The translations under genes were made by a program, and so were the position numbers. The notes under the pieces are model-generated. The model ran no database searches. It had not been told where the DNA came from and saw nothing but the letters and a program-made list of their open reading frames with translations. From Callorhinus ursinus (taxonomy: Eukaryota > Chordata > Mammalia > Carnivora > Otariidae): 64,000 nt of DNA. Where the stretch lies: the NCBI RefSeq assembly GCF_003265705.1, contig NW_020312785.1, positions 18,380,968-18,444,967 on the forward strand, given 5' to 3'. Positions 34,072 to 44,042 of the stretch are shown here, piece by piece. Within the stretch, counting starts at the first letter, position 1. Each line of letters opens with the position of its first letter.

Positions 34072-34900
34072 AATTTCTCTGTTTTACATCATATTTTAGA
34101 AGTGTTCTATATCTTCACTTGCTACTTCTGTTTTTTTATTTCTCAGAGAAAGATATATGGAGATTTTTTTTCTTGCCCTGGTTTTTCTCTCATTTATATA
34201 CAAAATTAATTTTTTATTTTGTGAACTTGTCTCTTCATATATTGGTCAATCTTAGCCTTCCACAAGTTCCTTCCCATTTGGAAGCAGTCAGTCTCAATCT
34301 CTGTATATCCTTTTATCTATCCATCCATCTAATAATGTCTATCTATAATGTATATATTCATAATTCTGATACTTCTTATGGTATGATCTAATAAGAATAT
34401 AAAAATATTTTCTTCCATTCAGAGATAAGCTTCCTAAAGAGCTGATCTAATGTTCTGAATTCTTCGTTTAATTTTAACAAATACCTGAGAATAAGAGCAA
34501 TTAGATCCTAAACCCGAAAGATATTACCTAAGAATAAAATCTGTGAAATGTGTTCTTGGGGTGACTGACAGAGGTACGCTATCCTGTAAGTAACTGACTC
34601 CATGGAAAAAAATACATAATTATGTGACTGAGGAGATCTTGGATATCCATTTTCAGTCAAGGTTACTTCAGAAAATTTGGAAATTGGTTGTAACAGAAAA
34701 TTAAGTTTAACAAGTTAGTTAACCACTGTCAGAAAGGAGAACATATAAACAGAAGGGCAATCATTAGCTTTTATTCTAAAAAAGTAGACCCTGAAGCAGC
34801 ACAAAGATTTGCCAGAATGTCTTTAACACTATCTAGGAGAAAGAATAGCTAATTAGTGGGTGGATTTCTTTCAGGATTCAGGCTATTCTCAAGCTTTACA
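34072..34900. other. No recognised feature
   Basis: AT-rich, with a short imperfect 'atctatccatccatcta' stretch near 34312. Confidence 0.4.
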
Positions 34901-34904
34901 TTTT

Positions 34905-35420
34905 TTCTATAGCTTCCCAGTTAACTCCAGGGTAAAGTATAAATTTCTTAGCATGTAAAAGCCTTGGCTTGATTTTGTTCCTGGCTACATGAACATCCCT
35001 TGTCACACTGATTACACACACATCCCAGACATAATAGATTGCAATTTGAAATTTTCCATGTAGTCCATACTACTTTTGCATACAATGTTGTTTTTGGAAG
35101 GCAGCTATGCTAACCACTATACCACCAACGCTCCGCTTACAATGTTGTTTTTGCTCAATATACTTCTCATTCTTCTTTCCTAGTTAACACCTACTAATCC
35201 TTAACACTCTGCACAGATAATCCTTACCAAGAAACTCCCTTGATCCATTAGTCTATGTGACTTTACCTGAGGTCTCATGCACTTTGTGTTTAACTCTGAC
35301 ATAGCACTTATTGTGGTGCATTACATTATCTGTGACTGTTTTTTCACATCACTGTGAGCTCCTGGGCAGAATGAAGACATGGGCAGAATTCAAAACCTTA
35401 TTTAAAAAAAGGAATGAAGA
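34905..35420 (-). mobile_element. L2 LINE, antisense, split by tRNA-half insertion
   Basis: Antisense L2: 'aaaagccttggcttgatttt', 'ttaacactctgcacagataa', 'tctgacatagcacttattgt', 'cactgtgagctcctgggcag'. The last block is the usual end of antisense L2. The tRNA-Gly fragment lies inside at 35096. Confidence 0.75.
35096..35131 (-). pseudogene. Retroposed 5' half of tRNA-Gly(UCC)
   Basis: The minus strand reads 36 nt identical in pattern to tRNA-Gly(UCC) nt 1-36: 'gcgttggtggtatagtggtt' (acceptor strand, D-arm) then 'agcatagctgccttcc', ending at the UCC anticodon. Perfect 15-bp target duplications 'tacaatgttgttttt' lie at 35081-35095 and 35138-35152. Six extra bases ('tccgct', 35132-35137) sit before the tRNA 5' end. 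No poly(A) and no 3' half. The following tRNA bases (AA) overlap the A-run of the duplication, so the 3' junction is ambiguous by 2 nt. Not a functional tRNA. Confidence 0.92.
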
Positions 35421-36764
35421 CTGTCACTATAGTGAAGATGAGTACATCAGGTTATTATAACTTGGTGTTAATAATCATTAAATTAATCTAATGAACATAC
35501 TTGTTCTTATTTCTTTTTTCATCAAACAAATTTCTGGTTATAATTTCCCTTCCCTTCCTGTGGTAATTTGCCTTCCAGCAGAAAATATTCTGCTGAGGAC
35601 TTAAGCCTCTCCAGCTCTTGGCACTCCTATCTCTCATTGTATCCTAGATATTGAACTGTGATGTGTTGTATAGTTATGTTTCCCCCCAGATGTGTTTTCC
35701 ATTTTTTTTGCACCTGATTATTTGCCCCAAGTGACTGATTTAAATGCTATACATCAATGGGTTCTTTTGTCCATTGGCTTCTTGTTGTATTTGGCCAGTG
35801 GAAAAGCCCTAATAGTAGATAAGAGGGCAGGACAATTAAGGGGTCAGACTATTATTCCTCCCTGTCCCTATGATGCTTATGTGCTTTCTGTGACACTTAA
35901 CGAAAAGTTACTAATTCTTTCAAGGTATTCTTGTCTATAACACTCTCCACTTCTGGATTCTGGTAATATCTCTGCCCGCCCTCCTTTCTCCTGCCCAGAC
36001 ATGTTAACAGTCCACTGTTACTAGGCCTGGGGTAATGCAGTGTCCCCTTATGGTTTCACTTTATTCAGCCCTTTTCAAAATATCCTAGATAGAGTATGCC
36101 TTACTGGGACCATACTGAGGCTTAGATTAGCCATATTTGGTCTTGACTAATATAGTAATTATTTCAGGAAATAACTCCAGGAAACAGATTCTCAAAATGG
36201 AATTCTAGAATGGAATCATTCATATATGCAAAAAAACACAGGGATAATAACTCTTTGCCCAATGGGATGAGGCCTGGGGGGTCCATGGCATAGCATGGCA
36301 TTATAATTGATCAAATCAAATCATTAGATGAAGCATAGATGGAGGGAGATCTGGTGGCTGTGGCACTTAGTAGTTATGGCAATGGTAGTGATTATATGAT
36401 TGTTGGATTTCTTGGATTCAATTTATAGTTTTAGAGATGTATGTATAGGAAAAGTGAAAATACCAGCTATGAACAGACAATTATGAACCCTGTGGAGATC
36501 TGGAAGGCCTTTTGGCAGTTTTGAAGGAATCCTTCATCTCATGAATTCATAGGAGATGTAAGACTGAAGACCAACAGGGTTTGATTGTAAACCTCAATGA
36601 AATACTCGACCTTGCTAATTATTTCACACCAAGATAAGGACCATAGTGTGGAAGGATAGGACTTTTATGTAGGGATGGGGATCTTTCCATGGTAGGACAT
36701 AAGTGTACTTACCTGTTTTGCCTCAAGGCTGTGTCAAATCTGCTGTCTTACATGATGTAGTCTG
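35421..36764. other. Mostly unassigned; likely old repeats at 35690-36120
   Basis: 35690-36120 has a GC-richer repeat-like texture ('ctgggattctg'-type phrases, 'cctgcccagacatgttaaca'), but I cannot name the family. The 82-codon plus ORF at 35692 shows no domain. The remainder is AT-rich. Confidence 0.35.
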
Positions 36765-36861
36765 GGGAAGTGTTTCTCAAATTTTAATGTACGTGTGAAT
36801 CACCTGGGAATCCTTAAAATGCAGATTTAGATTCAGTCTGGGGTGTGGGCTGGGTGTGGAA
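36765..36861. mobile_element. MER5-type hAT MITE fragment
   Basis: 'gtgtttctcaaattttaatg', 'tgtgaatcacctgggaatcc', 'aaatgcagatttagattcag', 'tctggggtgtgggctgggtg'. One end only, truncated before the SINE site. Confidence 0.7.
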
Positions 36862-36878
36862 AATCATCTCAATTCTTT

Positions 36879-37078
36879 TTTTTATCTTTTAAGATTTTAT
36901 TTATTTATTTGACAGATGGAGACATAGTGAGAGAGGGAACACAAGCAGGGGGAGTGGGAGAGGGAGAAGCAGGCTTCCCACTGAGCAGGGAGCCCGATGT
37001 GGGGCTCGATCCCAGGACCCTGGGACCATGACCTGAGCTGAAGGCAGACGCTTAACGACTGAGCCACCCAGGTGCCCC
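36879..37078 (-). mobile_element. CAN SINE, full length, young
   Basis: Very close to the arctoid consensus, ending 'gagccacccaggtgcccc'. Perfect 16-bp duplications 'aatcatctcaattctt' at 36862-36877 and 37079-37094. Confidence 0.96.
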
Positions 37079-37095
37079 AATCATCTCAATTCTTT

Positions 37096-37740
37096 ACATC
37101 AAACACATTGTGTTAATTGAAAATTGTGAACAAGAAATTACAAGTGCCATAAATGTCTGAGTAAGCTATATGTGTGCCAGAGAATGGTAGATAAATGCTG
37201 AAAAAGTTAAGTGGTATGCCACATTAGTGAAATTTTTAGGGGTTCATGATAAGATAGCCCTTCTAAACAATGAAACAAATTATTCCACCTAACCTAGTGA
37301 AAGAGACACAGCGTGGTGGATCTTTTTGGATTTGGGAGGCAATATATTCCAAATCATCTTCTTTCTTTAACCTGTTTACTTATCCAGACCAGTAAAGGTA
37401 CTAGTATTGATTCATGTCTTGAATTATAAAGAACTCTGAAACAAGGCTGGTTTAGGCTCAAGCCATTTTATAATTTGGGTCTAATAACCTAACATACCCA
37501 ATGATTTTTTCAAGTATTTGTGACAGACACAATATTGTACGAGACTCTTCCAAACTCAAATAAGAGAAATCACAGCCCAGGCAGCTACAGTTTAGGAGTG
37601 ATGTGATACTCTCCATATTCTTCTATCAACTGTTTCTAGCTTGTCACTGGACTGTGGTAGAAAGTAGATGCTTGACCTTGTAAAATCCTGTGATTATGTG
37701 AATCAAATTGTCCAAGATGAGCTAGCTGTATGTTATCCAG
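37096..37740. other. No recognised feature
   Basis: AT-rich unassigned sequence. Confidence 0.4.
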
Positions 37741-38465
37741 AATGAGCCCAACTATAACATTTGGATATAAACAGCAGCATTACTTTATAAAATGGAGGTG
37801 GTATATAATAGACTAAGCCCAAGCCAAGCTACTTTCGTAGACACAGTAAACAGCACAATGAATGAATCAGTTGAACATGGTACTTCCTCCATTTCTTTGC
37901 CACCATGCAGAAGGAAAAAGAATGAACATGGTTTACGGGTAGATCTGATTGTTACATCAGCATCAGTTATTAGTAGACAGCAGCTCCCAAGGTGGTCCTG
38001 AAAGAGTGACTGTACAGAGGTCATGATCCAGTGACTATCCTCTAAGACTGAAGTGTTCATTTCTTCTGCTCCTGGGAGTCTTGGCAACCAGCTGTTCTCA
38101 GTTGAGTTCTTGTCCAAGACTTTGTCTTAGCTGAAGATATTCTATCTACCTAAAGGCATGCCCCCTTCCTAGAGAGAGCTCAATTCAATAATTGGTCATA
38201 CAGATACAATTCAATAATTGGTCATACATGCATTAAGATCTGCCTCCATGCCACAGTATAGAACATCTCTGAAGAACCATCCCAGCTCTAAAGTTAGCTA
38301 TGGAATCATCTAAGGTCTGTTGAGACTGTGTCACTGTTCAGATTCTCCCTCTGCCCAGTTCTGCTTCTCACTTCATAACTGTTGATATTGAGCATGTCCA
38401 AATAAACTTTCTGTACATAAATCATGATCTCAGAGCTTTTTTTCAAGAGTACTCAGTCTGTGACA
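37741..38465 (+). repeat. Possible ancient ERV internal plus LTR fragment
   Basis: 'aaatggaggtggtatataat' and 'tccagtgactatcctctaag' recall ERVL-type internal sequence. 38330-38465 ('ctgcccagttctgcttctca', 'caaataaactttctgtacat', 'atctcagagct') recalls an LTR end with a poly(A) signal. The 110-codon minus frame (37785-38117) lies antisense to this and is probably fortuitous. A 21-bp direct repeat is at 38181 and 38207. Confidence 0.35.
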
Positions 38466-39290
38466 ATATGTGTCAAGAGTGGTCTGAGTGGAGTTGCTGA
38501 GAGTGTAAGGGAACATGGAATAGGTTGTGAGGTAAACAATTACGTTTACTAACTCAGGGCTTTGAATCAGCTATAGAAGCAGAATGTTACAGCTATTTTA
38601 ATCCCCTCCACTTATTTCCTTCCATTTTTTTAAATGAAGAATATGAGTTTTAGTTAATATTTTAGGTTTCAGGTTGGGCATATGGCCAAATTAATATCAC
38701 CACAATGATATGGTACCTGGTGATATTTGTATGTCTCCTATGTGGGGAATACAAATTCAAACAGATGAAGGATAAGAGTGGACTCTAAGGGAAGAAAGGA
38801 TGTACTATACCAGATAACTTCTCCCCGCCCCCCCCCCGCTAGATCTACTCTCTGTCCTTCTTTACCCTAATCTATGTCCTGAGAGGATAATCTATATGGA
38901 TTATGTCAATGAGCTCTCTTGCCCTCTGGTTTATGATTGCTTTCATCCAATGGGAGTCTCACAAAAAATATGAGGGAAGAAAGAGAGCCAGTTAAGTATT
39001 TATTCCCCGGGATTTAGTCCTGTGGGTTCCTTTGGGTTGTTTCTCTCTACCAAAACCTCTTCCTTTCCAAGGCAGCCCCAGAATGCAAATAACTTTTTTT
39101 AAGAGACACCAATGATTAGGACTGCCATTAACATTTTCAGACTCTGAAAAAAACAAAACAAATCCTAAAAAAAAACCATTTTCAGACTCTGGGGCATAGT
39201 ACAAATGGAGGCCCACATGCCATGAGTCTAATTATTAAAAAGATATATATACATATACATATATATAGCTAAAAATTATTAAAATACAGC
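38466..39290. other. No recognised feature except a poly-C run
   Basis: A C11 run is at 38828-38838. There is an AT-dinucleotide stretch near 39241-39268. Otherwise unassigned. Confidence 0.4.
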
Positions 39291-39738
39291 TTATTCTTTT
39301 ATCTTGACAAATATACCTTCATAACAACATTATCAATAAGTGTGTGCATTTGTGGTATTTTATGACTGAAAGTTGGCAAAATACCAAAGATGAATGATTT
39401 TAAATATTGTACTTGTCTGCATGTTTTGTTGATGAGCAGTGATGTTTGGATGAGAATAAAATTAGGATATTCATAAATCATAAATTTCATAAAATTAATT
39501 TTTCATGCCTTTTTAGGAAATTCACTTGTTATGTTTTCATAATCAATATCTTCAAGTAACTTATCTTCTATTAACATCAATGCCAAAATAATTTTTTCTG
39601 ATTAATGTTATTTGAATTTGGAGGAGCTTTATTTTGTTGAGTCAGTAGCTAATAGAATGGTCAACAAATTCTTAAAACTAAGATGGAGAAATAAACCATA
39701 AATTTTTTATATCATGATAAGATGATGCAGGCAGTCCA

Positions 39739-40304
39739 TGTCTGAGGACCCAGAGTGGGTCCCACAGGACCAGCCAAGAGGGTCCTTGGCTTTATGCAGG
39801 ATGGAAATCAAATGCGAGCCAAGAGGAAGCAAGAGCAGAGTTTATTGAAGACATAGAGCAGATACAGACAGAGCACCTGGGAGACTCAGAAAGGAAAAGG
39901 AGCATGAGATGAGTCTCATCTTTGCTTGGGGGTCTGGAGCTTTTATTGAGGATGGTAGTCTAGTGTATGTACCCTTTCAGGCATTCAGGAACTAGCTGAA
40001 CAAGGACGAGTGCTCAGGTGTCCTCTTTAAGTCACTTATGCCCTGGAGCCAGGGATCTTGGCATCAAGATGTTTGGAGTCAATGGTCTTGGAGAGTGTTC
40101 ATGAATTCATGACAACCTCACCCTGTCACTCCTTAGCTGTCATTTAGTATGCTGGAAGACTCTAAGGAAATCATTAATTCCTTGGCCTTTACAAGGAGGA
40201 CATATCTTAAGGCATCTGTAAGGAGGAGGGTGCAGGTCCTAGAAAGAATAGAAGCAGGAAAGGAGAAAGAAAAAGAAATGGCTTCTTTTCATGGGGTCCC
40301 TTCA
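39739..40304 (-). mobile_element. ERV LTR (ERVK/class II-like), solo
   Basis: On the minus strand it starts 'tgaagggaccccatgaaaag' and ends 'cccactctgggtcctcagac' plus 'a'. Inside are 'caataaaagctccagacccc' and 'cttcaataaactctgctctt', giving a TATA-like site and a poly(A) signal in LTR order. TG/CA ends are at 39739 and 40304. I see no matching target duplication at these exact borders, so they may be off by a few bases. It interrupts the hAT relic. Confidence 0.65.
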
Positions 40305-40578
40305 GCTACTCTGTCTTAAAACATTATGAGGCTACAACTAAGAACTTATTATTTCAGATACTACCATATTTTAACTTCATCATATAAATCTGTATCATTT
40401 ATATAATGCATCTCACCGTCTCTTAAAGTAATATCTAGTTTGATAGAATATTTACTAAATATTTTTTCTTTTAAACCTTTTGTGCTGTGGTATTATGAAG
40501 AATTCAGAAGACAGCAAATTTGGGACTATACCTTGATCTGTAATGGCCAGAAATTAGTCTCTATTAACATTAGTTTTA

Positions 40579-40619
40579 GGATTATCTATCTATCTATCTA
40601 TCTATCATCTATCTATTAT
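40579..40619. repeat. (TATC)n microsatellite
   Basis: Near-perfect 'tatctatctatctatc' run with one interruption. Confidence 0.95.
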
Positions 40620-42657
40620 TTCCTACATAGTCATGCAAAAAATATTTTCTTATTCTAGTTGCATTATATTATATTGGAATACCACTTTTATTATATATTT
40701 CATAGGCAATTTCTTTTATGGAAGAACATTCTCTATAAACCTTTAAAAATGTAAATTTTAATCCTTATAAAAGTGAAACAAACATATACATTATTTTTGT
40801 AACTTTTAAGAAAATATTAAAAATTTTCAACAGTTAATATCAAATAATTTTGAATTATGCAAATTCAGCATTCTTGCATTTTTTATGGAAGACCAAATTT
40901 TCCTTTAGCTTGAGGTTCTTTGGTTTTGTTTATTTTTTCAAGTGCATTTTTAATTTTGGATCTTTTTAACAGTACTTAGCATTCTTATCATGCCTCCAAG
41001 AATGTTTGTAAAATTGATATATTTCTTCAAGATATTACATTTTTAGGCACATGCAGAAAATAGCACATATAGATTTCAAATTCTTCCAAAGTATTTCATT
41101 TCTTTGAGTCCACTTGAGGTCTCCTGATAACAAATTCAAACTATGTGCTGCACATGTCATAAGAATGTTTCAGGATTATCATTGTGTAAAGCCTCTTTCT
41201 TAATCATTCTAGTGACATTTTCATAGTGTTGTCCTCCATAATCTTTTTATTCAAGGCTTAAAAATGCCAGTTGTTTTTTCAGTTCTTCTTTTAAGTAAAA
41301 ATGTGGACTTTTTAAAATAACAAGTGCAAAAACATTAAAATACTCATAATTTCAACCTCCTTGTTTTCTGCCCCCTGATAATTCTGTGATACGCACGATA
41401 AATATCATTTTCAGCTTGGGTTCTCATTTTCCTGTGCAATATGGTTGAACTGGTAAATAGTACTTACTTTTTAATTTTTGTAAAATTTCTTCTCTCACTT
41501 TATTATCCACTAAGTTAATCATCTGATTTTGATTCCTCTAAGTGATAGTTATATTTGAAGAAATATATTGTACATGTTTGGCCATTTTAACACCAATTTT
41601 GAAATGATTTCTACTAAACCAGATTTCTATTATTTTCTATAATCATTGTGCTTTGAAAAGCATTATTAGGATTGGCTAATTATTGGCCAAATAACATATT
41701 CTTTAAGAACATCATATTATACTTTACATTTGTTCAACACTACTGATCATTTGCTATTTTTAGCCCCTTTTATATTAGTTCTTGTAATTGAGCATGCGCT
41801 TTTCTCTGTGTAAGTTAAGTTTTGTATTCTAATTGAAAACTAAAGTGTTTCCAGTAACAACTTCAGCCGAAATGAATCTCAAAAATTGCCTGCAAAACAT
41901 GTAACAACAACCTGAAATAGAACATTCAACTTCTGTATTTCCTTCCTTCATTTGAAATAATTTTGTTGTCTAATAAAATGTTAAATTTTCTTCGTTCATC
42001 CAAAAACCTGTTCATCAGATTTTAATTTGAGTCAGATCGTGTTTAACTAGAACCATTCTCATACTATGAGAGTGATGAGATAGGTGTTTTCCAGAATCAT
42101 AATCTGAAAAGCATAATAACTGGAAGTTCTATTTTTCTTTTCTCAGTTTCTTGTTTTTATGAATTTAATTTCTGTTATATTCTAAATAGCAGGCCAGAGT
42201 TGCATTTGTTGCACATCTGATATGGAAATTCTCTTTCTCAATCTTGTTGTTTTGATCAGTAATGAAATCTTTATCAAACGATTAGAAGTTGCAGCAATTT
42301 TGCTTAACTTGTCCCAGTGAATTTGATTAAGAATAATGATACTGCCCATTCCCATTGTTTGGATCAATAATGATAACTTTTTAAAATAAAAATTTTGTAA
42401 TGTTCTGTTTATAAGCTTTATGTAAATCATGCTCTGCAGGAGTCAGCTCCTTTCTGTTACTTCTTGTTTTTTTAAAAATTTGAGCAATCCTCCTCTGAAG
42501 ACTTTATTTCTTTTATTTTTTAGTATTTTTAGCTTTTTTAAGCTCTGCTTTTCTGTTTTATATTTCTATCAAGATATCAACTTGTACTCATTCCCAATAT
42601 CAAAGAGATAAAAAATTAAATGAAATTATGTACAAAATCTATAAAAAATGAATATGT

Positions 42658-44042
42658 CTTTTTTTATTATATTATGTTATGTTAGTCACCATACAACACA
42701 TCATTAGTTTTGATGTGGTGATCCATGATTCATTGTTTTCATGTAACACACAGTGCTCCATGTAGTACGTGCCCTCTTTAATACTCATCACCGGGCTAAC
42801 CCATCCCCCGACCCCCCTCCTCTCTAAAACCCTCAGTTTGTTTCTCAGAGTCCATAGTCTCTCATGGTTCATCTCTCCCTCCGATTTCCCCCCCTTCATT
42901 TTTCCCTTCCTTCTGCTAATGTCCTCCTGCTATTCCTTGTTCCACAAATAAGTGAAACCGTATGATAGTTGACTTTCTCTGCCTGACTTATTTCACTTTC
43001 ACATAATCTCCTCCAGTCCTATCCATGTTGACGTAAAAGTTGGGTATTCATCCTTTCTGATGGCTGAGTAATATTCCATTGTATATATGGACCACATCTT
43101 CCTTATCCATTCATCTGTTGAAGGGCATCTCGGCTCTTTCCACAGTTTGGCTATTGTGGACATTGCTGCTATGAACATTGGGGTGCATATGGCCCTTCTT
43201 TTCACTACGTCTGTGTCTTTGGGTTAAAGACCCAGTAGTGCAATTGCTGGGTCATAGGGTAGCTCTATTTTTAATTTTTTGAGGCATCTGCACACTGTAT
43301 TCCAAAGTGGCTGTACCAACTTGCATTCCCACCAACAGTGTAAGAGGGTTCCCTTTTCTCCACAACCTCTCCAACATTTGTTGTTTCTTGCCCTGTAAAT
43401 TTTTGCCATTCCAACTGGTGTAAGGCGGTATCTCAATGTGGTTTTGATTTGAATTTCCCTAATGGCTAATGATGATGAACATTTTTTCATGTCTGTTAGC
43501 CATTTGTATGTCTTCTTTGGAGAAGTGTCTATTCATGTCTTCTGCCCATTTTTTTGACTTGATTATTTGTTTTTTGGGTGTTGAGTTTGAGAAGTTCTTT
43601 ATAGATCTTGGGTACCAGCCCTTTATCTGTAGTGTCATTTGCAAATATCTTCTCCCATTCTGTGGGTTGCCTCTTTGTTTTGTTGACTGTTTCCTTTGCT
43701 GTGCAGAAGCTTTTTATCTTAATGAAGTCCCAAAAGTTCATTTTTGCTTTTGTTTCACTAACTTTTGGAAATGTATCTTGAAAGAAGTTGCTGTGGCCCA
43801 TGTCAAAGAGGTTATTGCTTATGTTCTCCTCTAGGATTTTGATGGATTCCTGTCTCACATTGAGGTCTTTCATCCATTTTGAGTTTATCTTTGGGTATGC
43901 TGTTAGAGAATGGTCGAGTTTCATTCTTCTGTGTATAGCTGTCCAATTTTCCCAGCACCATTTATTGAAGAGACTGTCTTTTTCCGTTGCATATTTTTTC
44001 CTGCTTTGTCGAAGATTATTTGACCATAGAGTTGAGGGTCCA
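42658..44042 (-). mobile_element. Young carnivore L1, 5'-truncated (3' UTR and ORF2 C-terminus)
   Basis: Antisense: poly-T at 42658, 3' UTR to about 42950, then the C-terminal part of ORF2 to 44042. ORF2 stays open for most of 43529-44042, and the next parts are open at 43224-43490 and 42999-43205, so only a few frame breaks have accumulated. ORF2 supplies endonuclease and reverse transcriptase for retrotransposition, but this copy lacks both domains and is dead. The sense-strand frames 43469-43834 and 43788-44123 are antisense shadows. A target duplication is weak ('aatatgtct' / 'catatatct'). Confidence 0.92.

Larger units (their letters stand above)
39290..42600 (-). pseudogene. Decayed hAT-family transposase (Zaphod/Tip100-like)
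   Basis: The minus strand carries scattered pieces of a hAT transposase in broken frames. Near 41115-41200 the piece reads 'AAHSLNLLSGDLKW' preceded by a decayed 'G-HYEN' block; this matches the conserved core where hAT and ZBED/ZMYM-type proteins have 'CAAHSLNL'. Near 39390-39480 'YPNFILIQTSLLI' resembles the C-terminal hAT dimerisation region ('YPN...LL..PVT'). Upstream, 41370-41480 fits the preceding catalytic-domain segment. The order from 42600 (N) to 39290 (C) is consistent with one gene. An ERVK-like LTR (39739-40304) and a TATC microsatellite interrupt it. Many stops and frameshifts; not functional. The assignment rests on motif memory. Confidence 0.6.

Noticed and set aside
35096..35131. 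Functional tRNA gene
   Set aside because: Only the 5' half is present; there is no T-arm, box B or 3' acceptor strand, and target duplications abut both sides.
37785..38117. 110-codon minus-strand ORF
   Set aside because: It overlaps an ERV-like repeat on the opposite strand and has no homology I recognise. A competing plus ORF of 69 codons lies in the same place.
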